Positions 17,890-26,907 of a stretch of DNA of 64,000 bases are shown one piece after another. The stretch comes from Bacteroidetes bacterium UBA1941. GTDB lineage: Bacteria; Bacteroidota; Bacteroidia; Chitinophagales; LD1. Position numbers and translations under genes: made by a program. Every line of letters starts with the position of its first letter. Within the stretch, counting starts at the first letter, position 1. The DNA lies in contig DDEZ01000013.1 in the NCBI GenBank assembly GCA_002336805.1, positions 195,962 through 259,961 on the forward strand, given 5' to 3'. Under the pieces are notes generated by a model. That model did no database searches and had not been told where the DNA came from. It worked only from the letters and a program-made list of their open reading frames with translations.

Positions 17890-19149
17890 ATGAGCAATAG
17901 ATCGCTGCGCTTATTTCTTGTTTTATCAGGCATAGTACTGTCCTCTATTATCGTGCTGCAGGGATACTGGCTGTACCGTGCGTGGCAGCTTTCTGCTCAT
18001 AATTTTGACAGGCGTGTAGCGGCATCACTGCGCGTGGTCAATACGCGCATCAACCAGTTTTACAAACTGGATAATAATACCACACAGCCTGTAAGGCGCA
18101 TTGCATCAAACTACTATGTGGTAGATATACCCTCTACTATCGATGCGGTGATACTAGGGGAGTATATCAAGCAGGAGTTTCAGCGCAATGATATCCGCTC
18201 TGATTTTGAGTTCGGCATTTACGATTGTGCCACAGATCAGCTGCGGTATGGCGGCTATGTCTGCTACGCTGACGGCTGCAATGGAAAGACTGTGCAGTAT
18301 AAGTTCCCAGGAGTGAACCACAATAGCTACTACTTCGGAGTGTATTTTCCATCAGTGTCACTGGCAGGCAGCAGTATGAATATGTGGCTCCTTTCATCAG
18401 GCGCCATTCTCATTTTGATCGCTATTTTCTGTGTCGCTATTTATATCGCCTTACGGCAAAAGCGTCTTTCCGAGATACAGAAGGACTTTGTAAATAATAT
18501 CACGCATGAGTTTAAGACGCCTGTGGCTACCATCAGCCTGTCAGCAGAGGCCCTGCAGATGCCTGCGGTGCTCACGTCACCCGAGCGTGCCGCCATGTAC
18601 GCAGGTATCATCAGGCAGGAGAGTGACAGGCTGCGGCAGCATACGGAGCGGATACTGCAGGCGGAACTGATGTCTGACCGCGATCAGATAGATATCAGGC
18701 CTATAGATGTCAATGCCACTATCCATAGGCTGGTAGACAATATAACGCCACAGTTATCACAGCGCGGTGCTACGGTCCGGCTCGACCTCAGTGATAAGGC
18801 ACCGATGCTCATGACGGACGAGTTCCACTTTACCAATATCATCTACAATCTGGTAGACAATGCACTAAAGTATTGTGATGGTACGCCACAGGTAGTGATC
18901 ACAACGGTGGCTGACCACCGCCATATCACAGTCTCCGTGCGCGACAATGGGCTGGGGATATCCAGCCAGGAGCAAAAAAATATTTTCAAGCGCTTCTACC
19001 GGGTACCTACGGGCAATACCCACAATGTCCGTGGTTTCGGCCTCGGGCTATATTATGTCAAAACGATCCTGAAGCGGCTACGTGGAGAGATACGCGTGGT
19101 CAGTGAGTATGGTGCAGGTAGCGATTTCTCCATCATTTTCAATGCTTAA
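17890..19149 (+). CDS. Two-component sensor histidine kinase
   Basis: A 419-residue kinase with membrane helix 1 (about 8-29), a periplasmic sensor of about 130 residues containing four cysteines (CATDQ, CYADGC region), and membrane helix 2 (about 165-187). HisKA follows with phospho-His 206 in NNITHEFKTPVATISLS, then HATPase with NLVDNALKYCD, DNGLGISSQE and GFGLGLYYV. The sensed signal is unknown. The response regulator gene begins 10 bases after its stop, so the two form a cognate pair; the arrangement resembles RprXY-type systems of Bacteroidota, which I cannot confirm. A TAGCTTTG element ends only five bases before the ATG. Confidence 0.93.
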   Translation: MSNRSLRLFLVLSGIVLSSIIVLQGYWLYRAWQLSAHNFDRRVAASLRVVNTRINQFYKLDNNTTQPVRRIASNYYVVDIPSTIDAVILGEYIKQEFQRNDIRSDFEFGIYDCATDQLRYGGYVCYADGCNGKTVQYKFPGVNHNSYYFGVYFPSVSLAGSSMNMWLLSSGAILILIAIFCVAIYIALRQKRLSEIQKDFVNNITHEFKTPVATISLSAEALQMPAVLTSPERAAMYAGIIRQESDRLRQHTERILQAELMSDRDQIDIRPIDVNATIHRLVDNITPQLSQRGATVRLDLSDKAPMLMTDEFHFTNIIYNLVDNALKYCDGTPQVVITTVADHRHITVSVRDNGLGISSQEQKNIFKRFYRVPTGNTHNVRGFGLGLYYVKTILKRLRGEIRVVSEYGAGSDFSIIFNA

Positions 19150-19159
19150 AAACCGGTGC

Positions 19160-19840
19160 ATGAAACAAAAGATACTCCTCGTGGAAGATGATGTCAACCT
19201 GGCCTTCGTAGTGAAGGATACGCTGGCGACACGCGACTATGATGTCATCCATGCCCTGGATGGGCAGGCGGCCTTGCGTGCTGTTTCCGGGGGCTGCTAC
19301 GATATCATCCTGATGGATGTCATGCTGCCGGGTATGGATGGCTTCACTATATCACAGCAGCTGCGCAGGCAGCGTGATCAGACTCCTATATTGTTTCTCA
19401 CGGCGCGTGGCCAGCAGGAGGATCGTATCCGGGGCTTTGAGTCAGGAGGAGATGATTATCTCACCAAGCCGTTTAGCATAGAGGAACTCACGCTGCGCAT
19501 AAAGGCGATACTCCGCCGTACGCAGCGGGAAGATGAGCGGCCATTGTCCTTCCCATTGGGCAGTTATAGTTTTGACTATGACACATTCACACTATCCCAT
19601 ATCATGGGAGACGTGACGATGACCAGGCGGGAGGCTGACCTTCTGGTGTTTTTCTATCAGCATTGCAATAAAACTGTGACACGCGAGCAGCTGCTCGTAG
19701 CACTCTGGGGCGAAAATGATTATTTCAAGGGGCGTAGTATGGACGTATTTATCACCCGGCTACGGAAATACTTTCAACAGGATGATTCGGTAAGGATCAC
19801 CAATATTCACGGAGTAGGATTCCGTCTGGAAACGTCATAG
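19160..19840 (+). CDS. OmpR/PhoB-family response regulator
   Basis: A 226-residue DNA-binding regulator. The receiver (1-115) has acidic residues LVEDD near position 10, phospho-acceptor Asp53 in IILMDVMLPGMDGF and Lys in YLTKPFS. The winged-helix output domain (about 130-226) shows MTRREADLLVFF and the recognition region SMDVFITRLRKYF then ITNIHGVGFRLE. I chose the ATG at 19160 because the receiver fold begins there; the frame is open further upstream (to 19082) only as an overlap with the kinase gene. It should respond to the kinase encoded just upstream. Its stop directly abuts the convergent pheS stop with no base between. Confidence 0.93.
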   Translation: MKQKILLVEDDVNLAFVVKDTLATRDYDVIHALDGQAALRAVSGGCYDIILMDVMLPGMDGFTISQQLRRQRDQTPILFLTARGQQEDRIRGFESGGDDYLTKPFSIEELTLRIKAILRRTQREDERPLSFPLGSYSFDYDTFTLSHIMGDVTMTRREADLLVFFYQHCNKTVTREQLLVALWGENDYFKGRSMDVFITRLRKYFQQDDSVRITNIHGVGFRLETS

Positions 19841-20869
19841 TTACAGCGCCGACTCAAACTGTTTCAGCAGCCTCACATCATTCTCAAAGAAGAGGCGGAG
19901 GTCATTGATCTGGTACTTCAGCATAGTGATACGCTCTATACCCATACCAAAGGCAAAGCCGCTATATTTTGCCGGATCCAGTTTGCAGTTCTCCAATACC
20001 AAAGGGTCTACCATACCGCAGCCACCTATCTCTACCCAGCCGCTATGTTTGCATACTGCGCAGCCACTGCCGCCACAGATGAAGCAGGAGATATCCATCT
20101 CTGCACTAGGCTCTGTGAATGGGAAGAAGGAAGGGCGGAAACGTATCTGCGTATCACGGCCAAACATCTCCTGGGCGAAATAGAACATGGTCTGTTTCAG
20201 GTCTGCAAAAGAGACATTCTCATCTATATAGAGGCCCTCTACCTGGTGAAAGGTGCAGTGAGCACGGGCGCTGATAGTTTCATTGCGGTATACGCGACCC
20301 GGCATGATCATACGCAGTGGTGGCTTCTGAGCCTCCATCATACGTATCTGCACAGATGAGGTTTGTGTGCGCAGCATCCACTGTTTATCCTCCGTGAGGA
20401 AGAATGTATCCTGCATGTCACGCGCAGGGTGATCTTGTGGCGTGCCCAGGGCTGTAAAGTTATGCCAGTCGTCCTCTATTTCTGGCCCCTCGGCTACAGT
20501 GAATCCGATACGCGCAAAGATGTCGATCATCTTATTTTTTACGATAGAGATCGGATGGCGTGTACCCAGTGGCAGGCTATAGCCCGGGGCTGAGAGGTCA
20601 GGCACATCGACTTTCTGCTGTGTAGCACCGCCACTGTTTTTCTGCTCTTCATATTTGGCCTCTGCCGCTGCCTTCAGCGTATTCATCAGCTGGCCATATT
20701 CTTTCTTGCGGTCACCCGGTAGCTGCGCCATGGCACCGAAGAGGTCTTTCAGCACATTCTTGCTGCCCAGGTACTGTATACGAAAAGCCTCCAGCTCCTC
20801 TGCTGTGGCTGGTTTAGCATCGTTGATAGCCGCCAGTACGGCGTTTGCTTTGTCAAAAATCTCCTGCAT
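19841..20869 (-). CDS. pheS: Phenylalanyl-tRNA synthetase alpha subunit
   Basis: A 342-residue class II aminoacyl-tRNA synthetase subunit from the chosen start (MQEIFDKAN at 20869); the frame extends 11 codons upstream with no conserved content. An N-terminal coiled coil (1-90) binds tRNA. The catalytic domain shows TRHPISIVKN, GPEIEDDWHNFTAL, FHQVEGLYID (motif 2 region) and FAFGMGIERITML (motif 3). With PheT it charges tRNA-Phe in the cytoplasm. The pheT gene is not in the window, and no T-box or leader peptide is visible upstream. The promoter region overlaps the divergent aldehyde dehydrogenase gene by fewer than 100 bases. Confidence 0.97.
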   Translation of the reverse strand: MQEIFDKANAVLAAINDAKPATAEELEAFRIQYLGSKNVLKDLFGAMAQLPGDRKKEYGQLMNTLKAAAEAKYEEQKNSGGATQQKVDVPDLSAPGYSLPLGTRHPISIVKNKMIDIFARIGFTVAEGPEIEDDWHNFTALGTPQDHPARDMQDTFFLTEDKQWMLRTQTSSVQIRMMEAQKPPLRMIMPGRVYRNETISARAHCTFHQVEGLYIDENVSFADLKQTMFYFAQEMFGRDTQIRFRPSFFPFTEPSAEMDISCFICGGSGCAVCKHSGWVEIGGCGMVDPLVLENCKLDPAKYSGFAFGMGIERITMLKYQINDLRLFFENDVRLLKQFESAL

Positions 20870-20961
20870 ATCCCGCGAAGATAAAAAATCTGCCCGAGGC
20901 ACTCTGTATCAGGAATATCTTAGTTTTATCCTTGGCAAGTATGGGATACCTGCCTCGTAAT

Positions 20962-22404
20962 ATGGAGCAACTACAAAACTACATAGGCGGCCGGCTGCAA
21001 CCCGCGCTCTCGGCTCAATGGCTGGATAATTATGAGCCGGCTACAGGTCAGGTTTATTCGCACATTCCTGACTCCGATGCCTCAGACGTAGAGCTGGCAG
21101 TCACTGCGGCCAGAGCGGCGTTCCCTGCCTGGAGCGCTACGCCGCTGGAGGAGCGCATGATGACCCTTTTGCGCATCGCAGACGGCATCGAGCGCCGTAT
21201 GGATGAATTTGTGATAGCAGAGAGCAGGGACAATGGTAAGCCACGCAAACTGGCCCGCGCCGTAGATATACCTCGCGCGGTTTCTAACTTCCGCTTCTTT
21301 GCCAGCGGTCTCCAGCATTTCGCATCAGAGTCGCATCAGATGCCGGGGGTGGGGGTCAACTATACCCTCCGCCAGCCTATCGGTGTGGTAGGCTGCATCT
21401 CTCCCTGGAATCTCCCGATCTATCTCTTCACCTGGAAAATAGTGCCCGCACTCGCTACTGGCAACTGTGTCGTAGCCAAACCAAGCGAGGTGACACCGTA
21501 CACTGCTTACCTTCTATCACAGGTATGTATAGAGGCTGGTCTTCCTGCTGGTGTGCTCAATATCGTCCATGGCCTCGGCGGCAAAACGGGCCAGGCTATC
21601 ATAGAGCATCCTGAGATCAAAGCGATCTCCTTTACCGGAGGTACGGAGACTGGCAAGCGCATAGCAGCTACTGCAGCCCCTATGTTCAAAAAACTATCAC
21701 TGGAGCTGGGGGGCAAGAATCCTACGGTCGTTTTTGCTGATTGTGATTTTGAGGAGACGGTAAAACAAGTCGTTACCTCTTCCTTCAGCAATCAGGGAGA
21801 AATATGCCTTTGTGGCTCCCGTATTTTTATTGAGAGGAGCATTTATGAGAAATTCAAAAGCGCATTTGTAGGGAAAGTGAAGGCGCTGCGCGTAGGTGAT
21901 CCCGATGAGGATGCATCCAACCTTGGCGCTATCGTATCGCGACCGCACAAGGAGAAAATACTCTCGTACATAAAGCTAGCGAAAGAAGAGGGCGGCACCA
22001 TAGTCACGGGAGGTAATGAAGTAAAGCTAACCGGCAGATGCGCAGGAGGCTATTTTATCGAGCCGACCGTCATAGAGGGGCTGGACTATATGTGCCGGAC
22101 CAATCAGGAAGAAATATTCGGCCCGGTGGTCACGCTGATGCCTTTTGACTCAGAGACAGAAGTGCTCACTATGGCCAACTCGGTCAAATACGGCTTGGCC
22201 TCATCCATCTGGACCACCGACCTGAAGCGCGCGCACCGTATAGCAGAAAAAATAGAGGCCGGCATCGTCTGGATCAACTGCTGGCTGCTGCGTGACCTGC
22301 GCACTCCCTTTGGTGGTGTCAAAGCCTCCGGCGTAGGCCGCGAGGGCGGCTGGGAGGCCATGCGTTTCTTCACAGAAGCCAAGAATGTCTGCGTGAGATA
22401 CTAA
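20962..22404 (+). CDS. Aldehyde dehydrogenase, ALDH8-like (probable 2-aminomuconate semialdehyde dehydrogenase)
   Basis: A 480-residue NAD-dependent aldehyde dehydrogenase, starting at the ATG at 20962 (MEQLQNYIGG); upstream codons in frame overlap the divergent pheS and look non-coding. Visible are Asn150 in SPWNLP, the cofactor loop FTGGTETGKRIA, Glu248 in LSLELGGKNP and catalytic Cys282 in NQGEICLCGSRIF. The GEICLCGSRIF stretch and overall pattern resemble ALDH8A1 and bacterial aminomuconate or hydroxymuconate semialdehyde dehydrogenases more than betaine or general ALDHs. The next gene is a RidA-family protein of the aminomuconate deaminase kind, so I infer both act in the oxidative kynurenine (tryptophan) pathway. 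The other pathway genes are not in the window. Confidence 0.85.
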   Translation: MEQLQNYIGGRLQPALSAQWLDNYEPATGQVYSHIPDSDASDVELAVTAARAAFPAWSATPLEERMMTLLRIADGIERRMDEFVIAESRDNGKPRKLARAVDIPRAVSNFRFFASGLQHFASESHQMPGVGVNYTLRQPIGVVGCISPWNLPIYLFTWKIVPALATGNCVVAKPSEVTPYTAYLLSQVCIEAGLPAGVLNIVHGLGGKTGQAIIEHPEIKAISFTGGTETGKRIAATAAPMFKKLSLELGGKNPTVVFADCDFEETVKQVVTSSFSNQGEICLCGSRIFIERSIYEKFKSAFVGKVKALRVGDPDEDASNLGAIVSRPHKEKILSYIKLAKEEGGTIVTGGNEVKLTGRCAGGYFIEPTVIEGLDYMCRTNQEEIFGPVVTLMPFDSETEVLTMANSVKYGLASSIWTTDLKRAHRIAEKIEAGIVWINCWLLRDLRTPFGGVKASGVGREGGWEAMRFFTEAKNVCVRY

Positions 22405-22408
22405 GGGT

Positions 22409-22508
22409 ATTAAGTAGTTAGTATTAAGTATTTGGTAAATGCAAGAACTGACTACAGCTTACTAATTTTGTGTTGTCTAAATACTAACTACTAAATACTT
22501 GCTATTTG
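22409..22508. repeat. AT-rich inverted repeat between the ALDH and RidA genes
   Basis: AGTAGTTAGTATT at 22413-22425 recurs as its exact reverse complement at 22480-22492 (13 bp). Both flanks also share AAGTATTT/AAATACTT-like and GCAA/TTGC words. The loop is 54 bases and contains TAATTTTG (22463-22470), a possible -7 element for the RidA gene. Confidence 0.55.
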
Positions 22509-22512
22509 CATT

Positions 22513-22908
22513 ATGAGCAATCTTCCTAAACCAATGGGTCTCTACCCGATGACCCGCAAAGCCGGTGGTCTTATCTTCGTAAGTGGCATGGGGCCTCGTG
22601 AAGCTGGCAGTGATAACATCCCCGGACTAGAGCTGGATAAGTACGGCAATTACAAGAGCTTTGACTTTGAGGAGCAGGTGCATTCTGTTTTCCGGAACGT
22701 GAAGACTGCCCTGGAAGAGGCCGGCAGCTCCTGGGAGAAGATCGTGGATGTGACAGTCTTCCTCACCAATATGAAGCGTGACTTTGCCACGTACAATCGC
22801 ATCTATGCAGAGTATTTCAAGGAGAATCAACCGTGCCGGACTACAGTGGAGATCACTTCTCTGCCATCGCCTATAGCGATTGAATTGAAGGTAATAGCGG
22901 AGGCGTAA
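22513..22908 (+). CDS. RidA-family deaminase (probable 2-aminomuconate deaminase)
   Basis: A 131-residue protein filling one RidA (YjgF/YER057c) domain. The start region GLYPMTRKAGGLIFVSGMGPRE, the segment VDVTVFLTNMKRDFATYN and the active-site Arg in PCRTTVEI are visible. The GMGPRE and PGLELDKYGN details fit the NbaF/AmnD branch, which deaminates 2-aminomuconate, rather than the general enamine-cleaving RidA (moderate confidence from memory of the family). It lies 108 bases after the ALDH8-like gene, which would make the substrate of this enzyme. RidA proteins are trimers in the cytoplasm. It converges with priA, with three bases between the stops. Confidence 0.82.
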   Translation: MSNLPKPMGLYPMTRKAGGLIFVSGMGPREAGSDNIPGLELDKYGNYKSFDFEEQVHSVFRNVKTALEEAGSSWEKIVDVTVFLTNMKRDFATYNRIYAEYFKENQPCRTTVEITSLPSPIAIELKVIAEA

Positions 22909-22911
22909 TAA

Positions 22912-25362
22912 TCACGGATCCACATCCACACTGATCCATACACTTTTTAGTTCCTTATCTGCCCGTAGCATATCGAGGCAATCTTTGATGGCCAGTTTAA
23001 ATGTTTGCAGGTCATTGGTGCGGTGATCTGTTTTGATGATGATGTCTCGCAGATAGTAGTTGCGCACTTTTGAGATGAGGGGCGTGGTAGGTCCGAGGGT
23101 TTCACCTATTTGTTTTTTGCGCAGGTTGTTAGCCAGGAATAGAATAGCTTTCTCTACCATTGGCAGCTCTTTGTGCCGCAGTGTGATATGCACCATACGC
23201 GAATACGGCGGATAGTGAAACTGCTGCCGCTCCTGCATCTCAGCCCGGTAGAAAGAAGCGAAATCGTGCTCCACTACCTGCTTGATGATGCGGTGCTGCG
23301 GAGTGCTGGTCTGGATGATCACCTTGCCCTGCTTCTGCTTGCGCCCTGCGCGGCCACCCACCTGCATCATCACCTGAAAGGCCCGCTCATTGCTCCTGAA
23401 TCCGGGGAAGTACAGCGCATGGTCTGCATTCACGATGCCCACCAGGCTCACATGCTCAAAATCGAGTCCTTTGGTCACCATCTGCGTGCCTACCAGTATG
23501 TCTATTTCACGATTTTCAAACGAAGCTATCACGGTGCTATGGCCATGCTTGCCACGCGTAGTGTCGAGGTCCAGCCTTCCTACTTTAGCCTCAGGAAATA
23601 GCTCCGCTATCTCTTCTTCTATACGCTCGGTACCCATGCCCACTATATCGAGATCTATCGTTCCGCAGCTTTTGCAGGCGCGGCCTACGGGCTCAGTATA
23701 GCCGCAGTAGTGGCATACCAGTTTATTTTGAAACTTGTGATAGGTCAGGCTCACATCACAGTTGCGGCATTTATATACAAAGCCGCAGGTGCGGCAGGTC
23801 TGATACTGCGAGAATCCTCGGCGATTAATGAACAAAATAGCCTGTTCCTTATTGGCCAGTACCTCCTGTATAGCCACTGTGAGTGTCTGTGTAAAGGAGT
23901 GATGCATGGTCATCTTCCTGCGCTCCCGCTTGATATCTTCTACTACTATCTGCGGCAGTGATACATTGCCATAGCGTTTGGTCATTTCTACCAGTCCGTA
24001 CTTGCCCCGCTCAGCATTCTGATAGCTCTCCAGAGATGGAGTAGCAGAGCCCAGGATCACCTTGGCATCAAAGTAGCGCGCCAGTACGATCGATATATCC
24101 CGCGCATTATAGCGAGGGTTAGGGTCCATTTGCTTGAAGGAGTTGTCATGCTCCTCATCCACTATCACCAGGCCGAGATCGCGGAATGGGAGAAACAATC
24201 CCGATCGTGCAGAGACTACTAGTTTATACTCGCCATTCAGCACCTTATTCCATATCTCCACCCGCTCATTCTGGTTAAACTTGGAGTGATAGATGCCGAT
24301 CTGATTGCCAAAATATTTGCGGAGCCTGTTGATGATCTGTGCGGTGAGCGCGATCTCCGGCAGCATATACAGCACCTGTTTGCCCTCGCGGATCACCTCT
24401 GCCATTTTCTCTATATAAACCTGTGTCTTGCCACTGGATGTCACACCGTGCAGCAGTACTGTACTTTTATCCTGAAAGTGTACGTCTATTTCATTTATAG
24501 CCCGTTGCTGATCCTCACTCAGGTTTGCAGTATTGATATCCTCATCGTGAAAAGTGCCCAGGCGGGACACTTCCACTTTATACTCCTGGAATACTTTTTT
24601 TTCTACCAGTCTTTTCAGCGTGGCCGTATCGCTCTGGCTCAATGCCAGCAGCTCATTCTTTTTTACGAAGCGGTTCTTGAGGTTGAGCTGGTTGAATGCC
24701 AGGAGGATTTGTAGCTGCTTTGGTGCGCGCTCCAGGTCGCCGTAGAGTTGCTTCAGGTTTTCTTCATCCTGATATGTCTCGTACAGCCGCAAATAGGTCT
24801 CCGTCTTAGGTTTAAATTTCTCTATGACCTCCTCTGAGGATAGTGCGATGCCCAGATTGAATAGCGTACGCAGGTATGGATACACATTCCTGCGCTGCAG
24901 CATATCCTGTATCTGAGGTACAGTAGTCTCCCGCTGCTCCCGCAGCGCCTGCACTATCAGAAATTCTTCATTATTCAGGCTATCATAGTCCCCTTCATAA
25001 AATTCATTGAGGATGATCTTGGTCTCGCTGGATAGCTTCAGTCCGGCTGGTAGTGCAGCCTGCATCACCTCTCCTTCGGTGCAGAGGTAGTAGTCCGACA
25101 TCCACTTCCAGAGGCGGAGTTGATTTTCTGTCACGATGGGATGCTCATCTGCCAGAGACTCCAGCAGCTTTGGCTCAAAGACCGGCTTCTCATTGTGTAT
25201 CCGCTTTACTATTGCAGTATAAAACTTATTCTTGCCAAACTGCACGATGATCCTGTGCCCCGTTTTGACAAAGGGTACCAAGTCAAATGGGATGACGTAA
25301 GTGTAGTTTTGCGGCAGTGCTAACGGCAATAATACGTCAGCATATGTGGTCTGAGAAGACAT
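22912..25362 (-). CDS. priA: Primosomal protein N' (replication restart helicase)
   Basis: An 816-residue PriA. The N-terminal 3'-end-binding domain (about 1-105) is followed by a winged helix, then the helicase core with Walker A in LLHGVTSSGKTQVYI, Walker B in LVIVDEEHDNSFKQ and GSATPSLESY. Eight cysteines in CRTCGFVYKCRNC and CHYCG...CKSC bind two zinc ions. The C-terminal domain ends VWISVDVDP. PriA reloads the replisome at stalled forks. A TAGATTTG element (25370-25377, minus strand) lies eight bases before the start codon and may be its -7 box, which would leave almost no leader. Confidence 0.96.
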   Translation of the reverse strand: MSSQTTYADVLLPLALPQNYTYVIPFDLVPFVKTGHRIIVQFGKNKFYTAIVKRIHNEKPVFEPKLLESLADEHPIVTENQLRLWKWMSDYYLCTEGEVMQAALPAGLKLSSETKIILNEFYEGDYDSLNNEEFLIVQALREQRETTVPQIQDMLQRRNVYPYLRTLFNLGIALSSEEVIEKFKPKTETYLRLYETYQDEENLKQLYGDLERAPKQLQILLAFNQLNLKNRFVKKNELLALSQSDTATLKRLVEKKVFQEYKVEVSRLGTFHDEDINTANLSEDQQRAINEIDVHFQDKSTVLLHGVTSSGKTQVYIEKMAEVIREGKQVLYMLPEIALTAQIINRLRKYFGNQIGIYHSKFNQNERVEIWNKVLNGEYKLVVSARSGLFLPFRDLGLVIVDEEHDNSFKQMDPNPRYNARDISIVLARYFDAKVILGSATPSLESYQNAERGKYGLVEMTKRYGNVSLPQIVVEDIKRERRKMTMHHSFTQTLTVAIQEVLANKEQAILFINRRGFSQYQTCRTCGFVYKCRNCDVSLTYHKFQNKLVCHYCGYTEPVGRACKSCGTIDLDIVGMGTERIEEEIAELFPEAKVGRLDLDTTRGKHGHSTVIASFENREIDILVGTQMVTKGLDFEHVSLVGIVNADHALYFPGFRSNERAFQVMMQVGGRAGRKQKQGKVIIQTSTPQHRIIKQVVEHDFASFYRAEMQERQQFHYPPYSRMVHITLRHKELPMVEKAILFLANNLRKKQIGETLGPTTPLISKVRNYYLRDIIIKTDHRTNDLQTFKLAIKDCLDMLRADKELKSVWISVDVDP

Positions 25363-25400
25363 GGATCAGCAAATCTAATGCAAAAGAAATTGACAGCCTA

Positions 25401-26171
25401 TCAGTGGCCAGAGTAGTAATCGTATCCTTGCTCCGCCCAGTAGTCGGCAGGTTTGTCATTTTTAAAATAGATAGTGCCGATACGTTTTAGATGTTTGATG
25501 CCGTATTTGACGGGTATGATGAGGCGCAGCGGGTATCCCTGATCCAAAGGCAGGGGCTTGCCGTTCATCTCATAGCAGAGTAGCGTCTGAGGATGTATCA
25601 TGCTCTCTCGGTCTATTCCTACATAATAAGCCTTATCAGGCGTTATCAGCCCCGTATAGTTCATATTGGCTTCCGTATCGAGATCATACTTGTGGATGAA
25701 ATCACTGAAGCGCACACCAGCCCAATGCGTGACCTGGCTCCATCCCTCTATGCACTTGAAATCAAAAACGATCTCAGTCTTCGGAAGGGCTTTGATCTCA
25801 TCTAATGTCAGAAAGAGGGTATCTCCATTACTTTTTAAGACGCGTAGCTTCCATTTAGCAGCGTCAAAATCGCTACTCATGCCTATATTCCCATTTACTC
25901 TGACTTTTTTCACAGCCTTAGATACAGGATATGTTTTGACTAAATGACCTGTGTCAGATAATGAGCTGAATATTTTCTCATTTACATTAGAAACAATACG
26001 TAAGGGGCGCTTCATAGATCGATCTTCAGGCGCGTGTGAGATGCCATACATGATCACACAGCCAGCGAGCACACAGCATGTGAATACGCTGAAAGACAAA
26101 ACTGTCCTTCGTACTGTTTCTTGCTTTATATCAGCTCGCTTTTTAAATATGAATTGCCATATTTTCTTCAT
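25401..26171 (-). CDS. Membrane-anchored molybdopterin oxidoreductase (sulfite oxidase fold)
   Basis: A 256-residue protein with an N-terminal membrane anchor (about 26-48) followed by one oxidoreductase molybdopterin-binding domain. The molybdenum-ligating Cys is in FDFKCIEGWSQVTHW, and the conserved YPLRLIIPVKYGIKHLKRI lies near the C-terminus. It is shorter than plant or animal sulfite oxidase and resembles the MsrP/YedY catalytic domain, but has no twin-arginine signal. The substrate is not evident. Its start overlaps the stop of the cytochrome b gene by four bases, so the two likely form an electron-transfer complex on the periplasmic side of the inner membrane. Confidence 0.85.
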   Translation of the reverse strand: MKKIWQFIFKKRADIKQETVRRTVLSFSVFTCCVLAGCVIMYGISHAPEDRSMKRPLRIVSNVNEKIFSSLSDTGHLVKTYPVSKAVKKVRVNGNIGMSSDFDAAKWKLRVLKSNGDTLFLTLDEIKALPKTEIVFDFKCIEGWSQVTHWAGVRFSDFIHKYDLDTEANMNYTGLITPDKAYYVGIDRESMIHPQTLLCYEMNGKPLPLDQGYPLRLIIPVKYGIKHLKRIGTIYFKNDKPADYWAEQGYDYYSGH

Positions 26172-26845
26172 GATGGCTTACTTTCTTCTATATCAAATCC
26201 TGCCACCATGCTACGGAAATTTCGCCAGCCAGCCAGGATGACCTGCACTATGTGAATGATAAAAAACAATACGTATCCGATGGTCAGGGCAAAATGGATG
26301 ATACGGGCAGCTTCATAGCCGCCGCACAGCGTGCATAGCCAGCCAAATTGTACTGGCTTATAAATAGCTAATCCGGTGACGAGAGAGCCAAATCCCATCA
26401 CGATGATCGCAGAGTAGGCTATTCGTTGGGCTCCGTTGTATTTGCCCTGAGGGGGCATTGTTTTGCGGATGTGCAAATCATGCAGGACTACTGCCCATGC
26501 ATCTTTAAAGGAATGCCTGTCTGGTAAAAGCTGCCGCCACTCACCGGATACGCAGGTATAAGTGACATATAGGAGACCATTGATGAAAAAAAGCCACATA
26601 AAGCAGAAGTGCCACGCCATCCCGTCCGCCAGGTGGAAAGGGACGTGCAAGGCTTTATAAAATGAGTCCGGAAAGAACTTCAGGATAGTGCGATCTCCCC
26701 AGCCGATACGATAGACATCGTTGGCCCAGTAGATCAGTAGTCCACTCCAGACCATCACTCCCAGCACCGGAAAATTGATCCAGTGAAACCAGCGGATGGC
26801 AAGGGGATGTTTCTCAACGATTGTTTTCACTAACAATGCAGGCAT
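26168..26845 (-). CDS. Cytochrome b561/b6-type membrane subunit
   Basis: A 225-residue membrane protein with four or five helices and several His residues suited to bind heme b: IRWFHWINFP, ALHVPFHLADGMAWHFCF and IIHFALTIGYVLFFIIHIVQ. This pattern is that of the thiosulfate reductase/formate dehydrogenase-type cytochrome b family (cytochrome b561-like). It probably moves electrons between the quinone pool and the molybdenum enzyme encoded immediately downstream with a four-base overlap. The arrangement parallels MsrPQ, although the membrane partner here is of a different family. GlyA lies upstream on the same strand, but 62 bases separate them and no functional link is apparent. Confidence 0.85.
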   Translation of the reverse strand: MPALLVKTIVEKHPLAIRWFHWINFPVLGVMVWSGLLIYWANDVYRIGWGDRTILKFFPDSFYKALHVPFHLADGMAWHFCFMWLFFINGLLYVTYTCVSGEWRQLLPDRHSFKDAWAVVLHDLHIRKTMPPQGKYNGAQRIAYSAIIVMGFGSLVTGLAIYKPVQFGWLCTLCGGYEAARIIHFALTIGYVLFFIIHIVQVILAGWRNFRSMVAGFDIEESKPS

Positions 26846-26907
26846 ACGGTTATTGACAGGTCTGCCTACCTAAATATCGTCATTTTTCTGGCAATGGTCA
26901 GATATGA

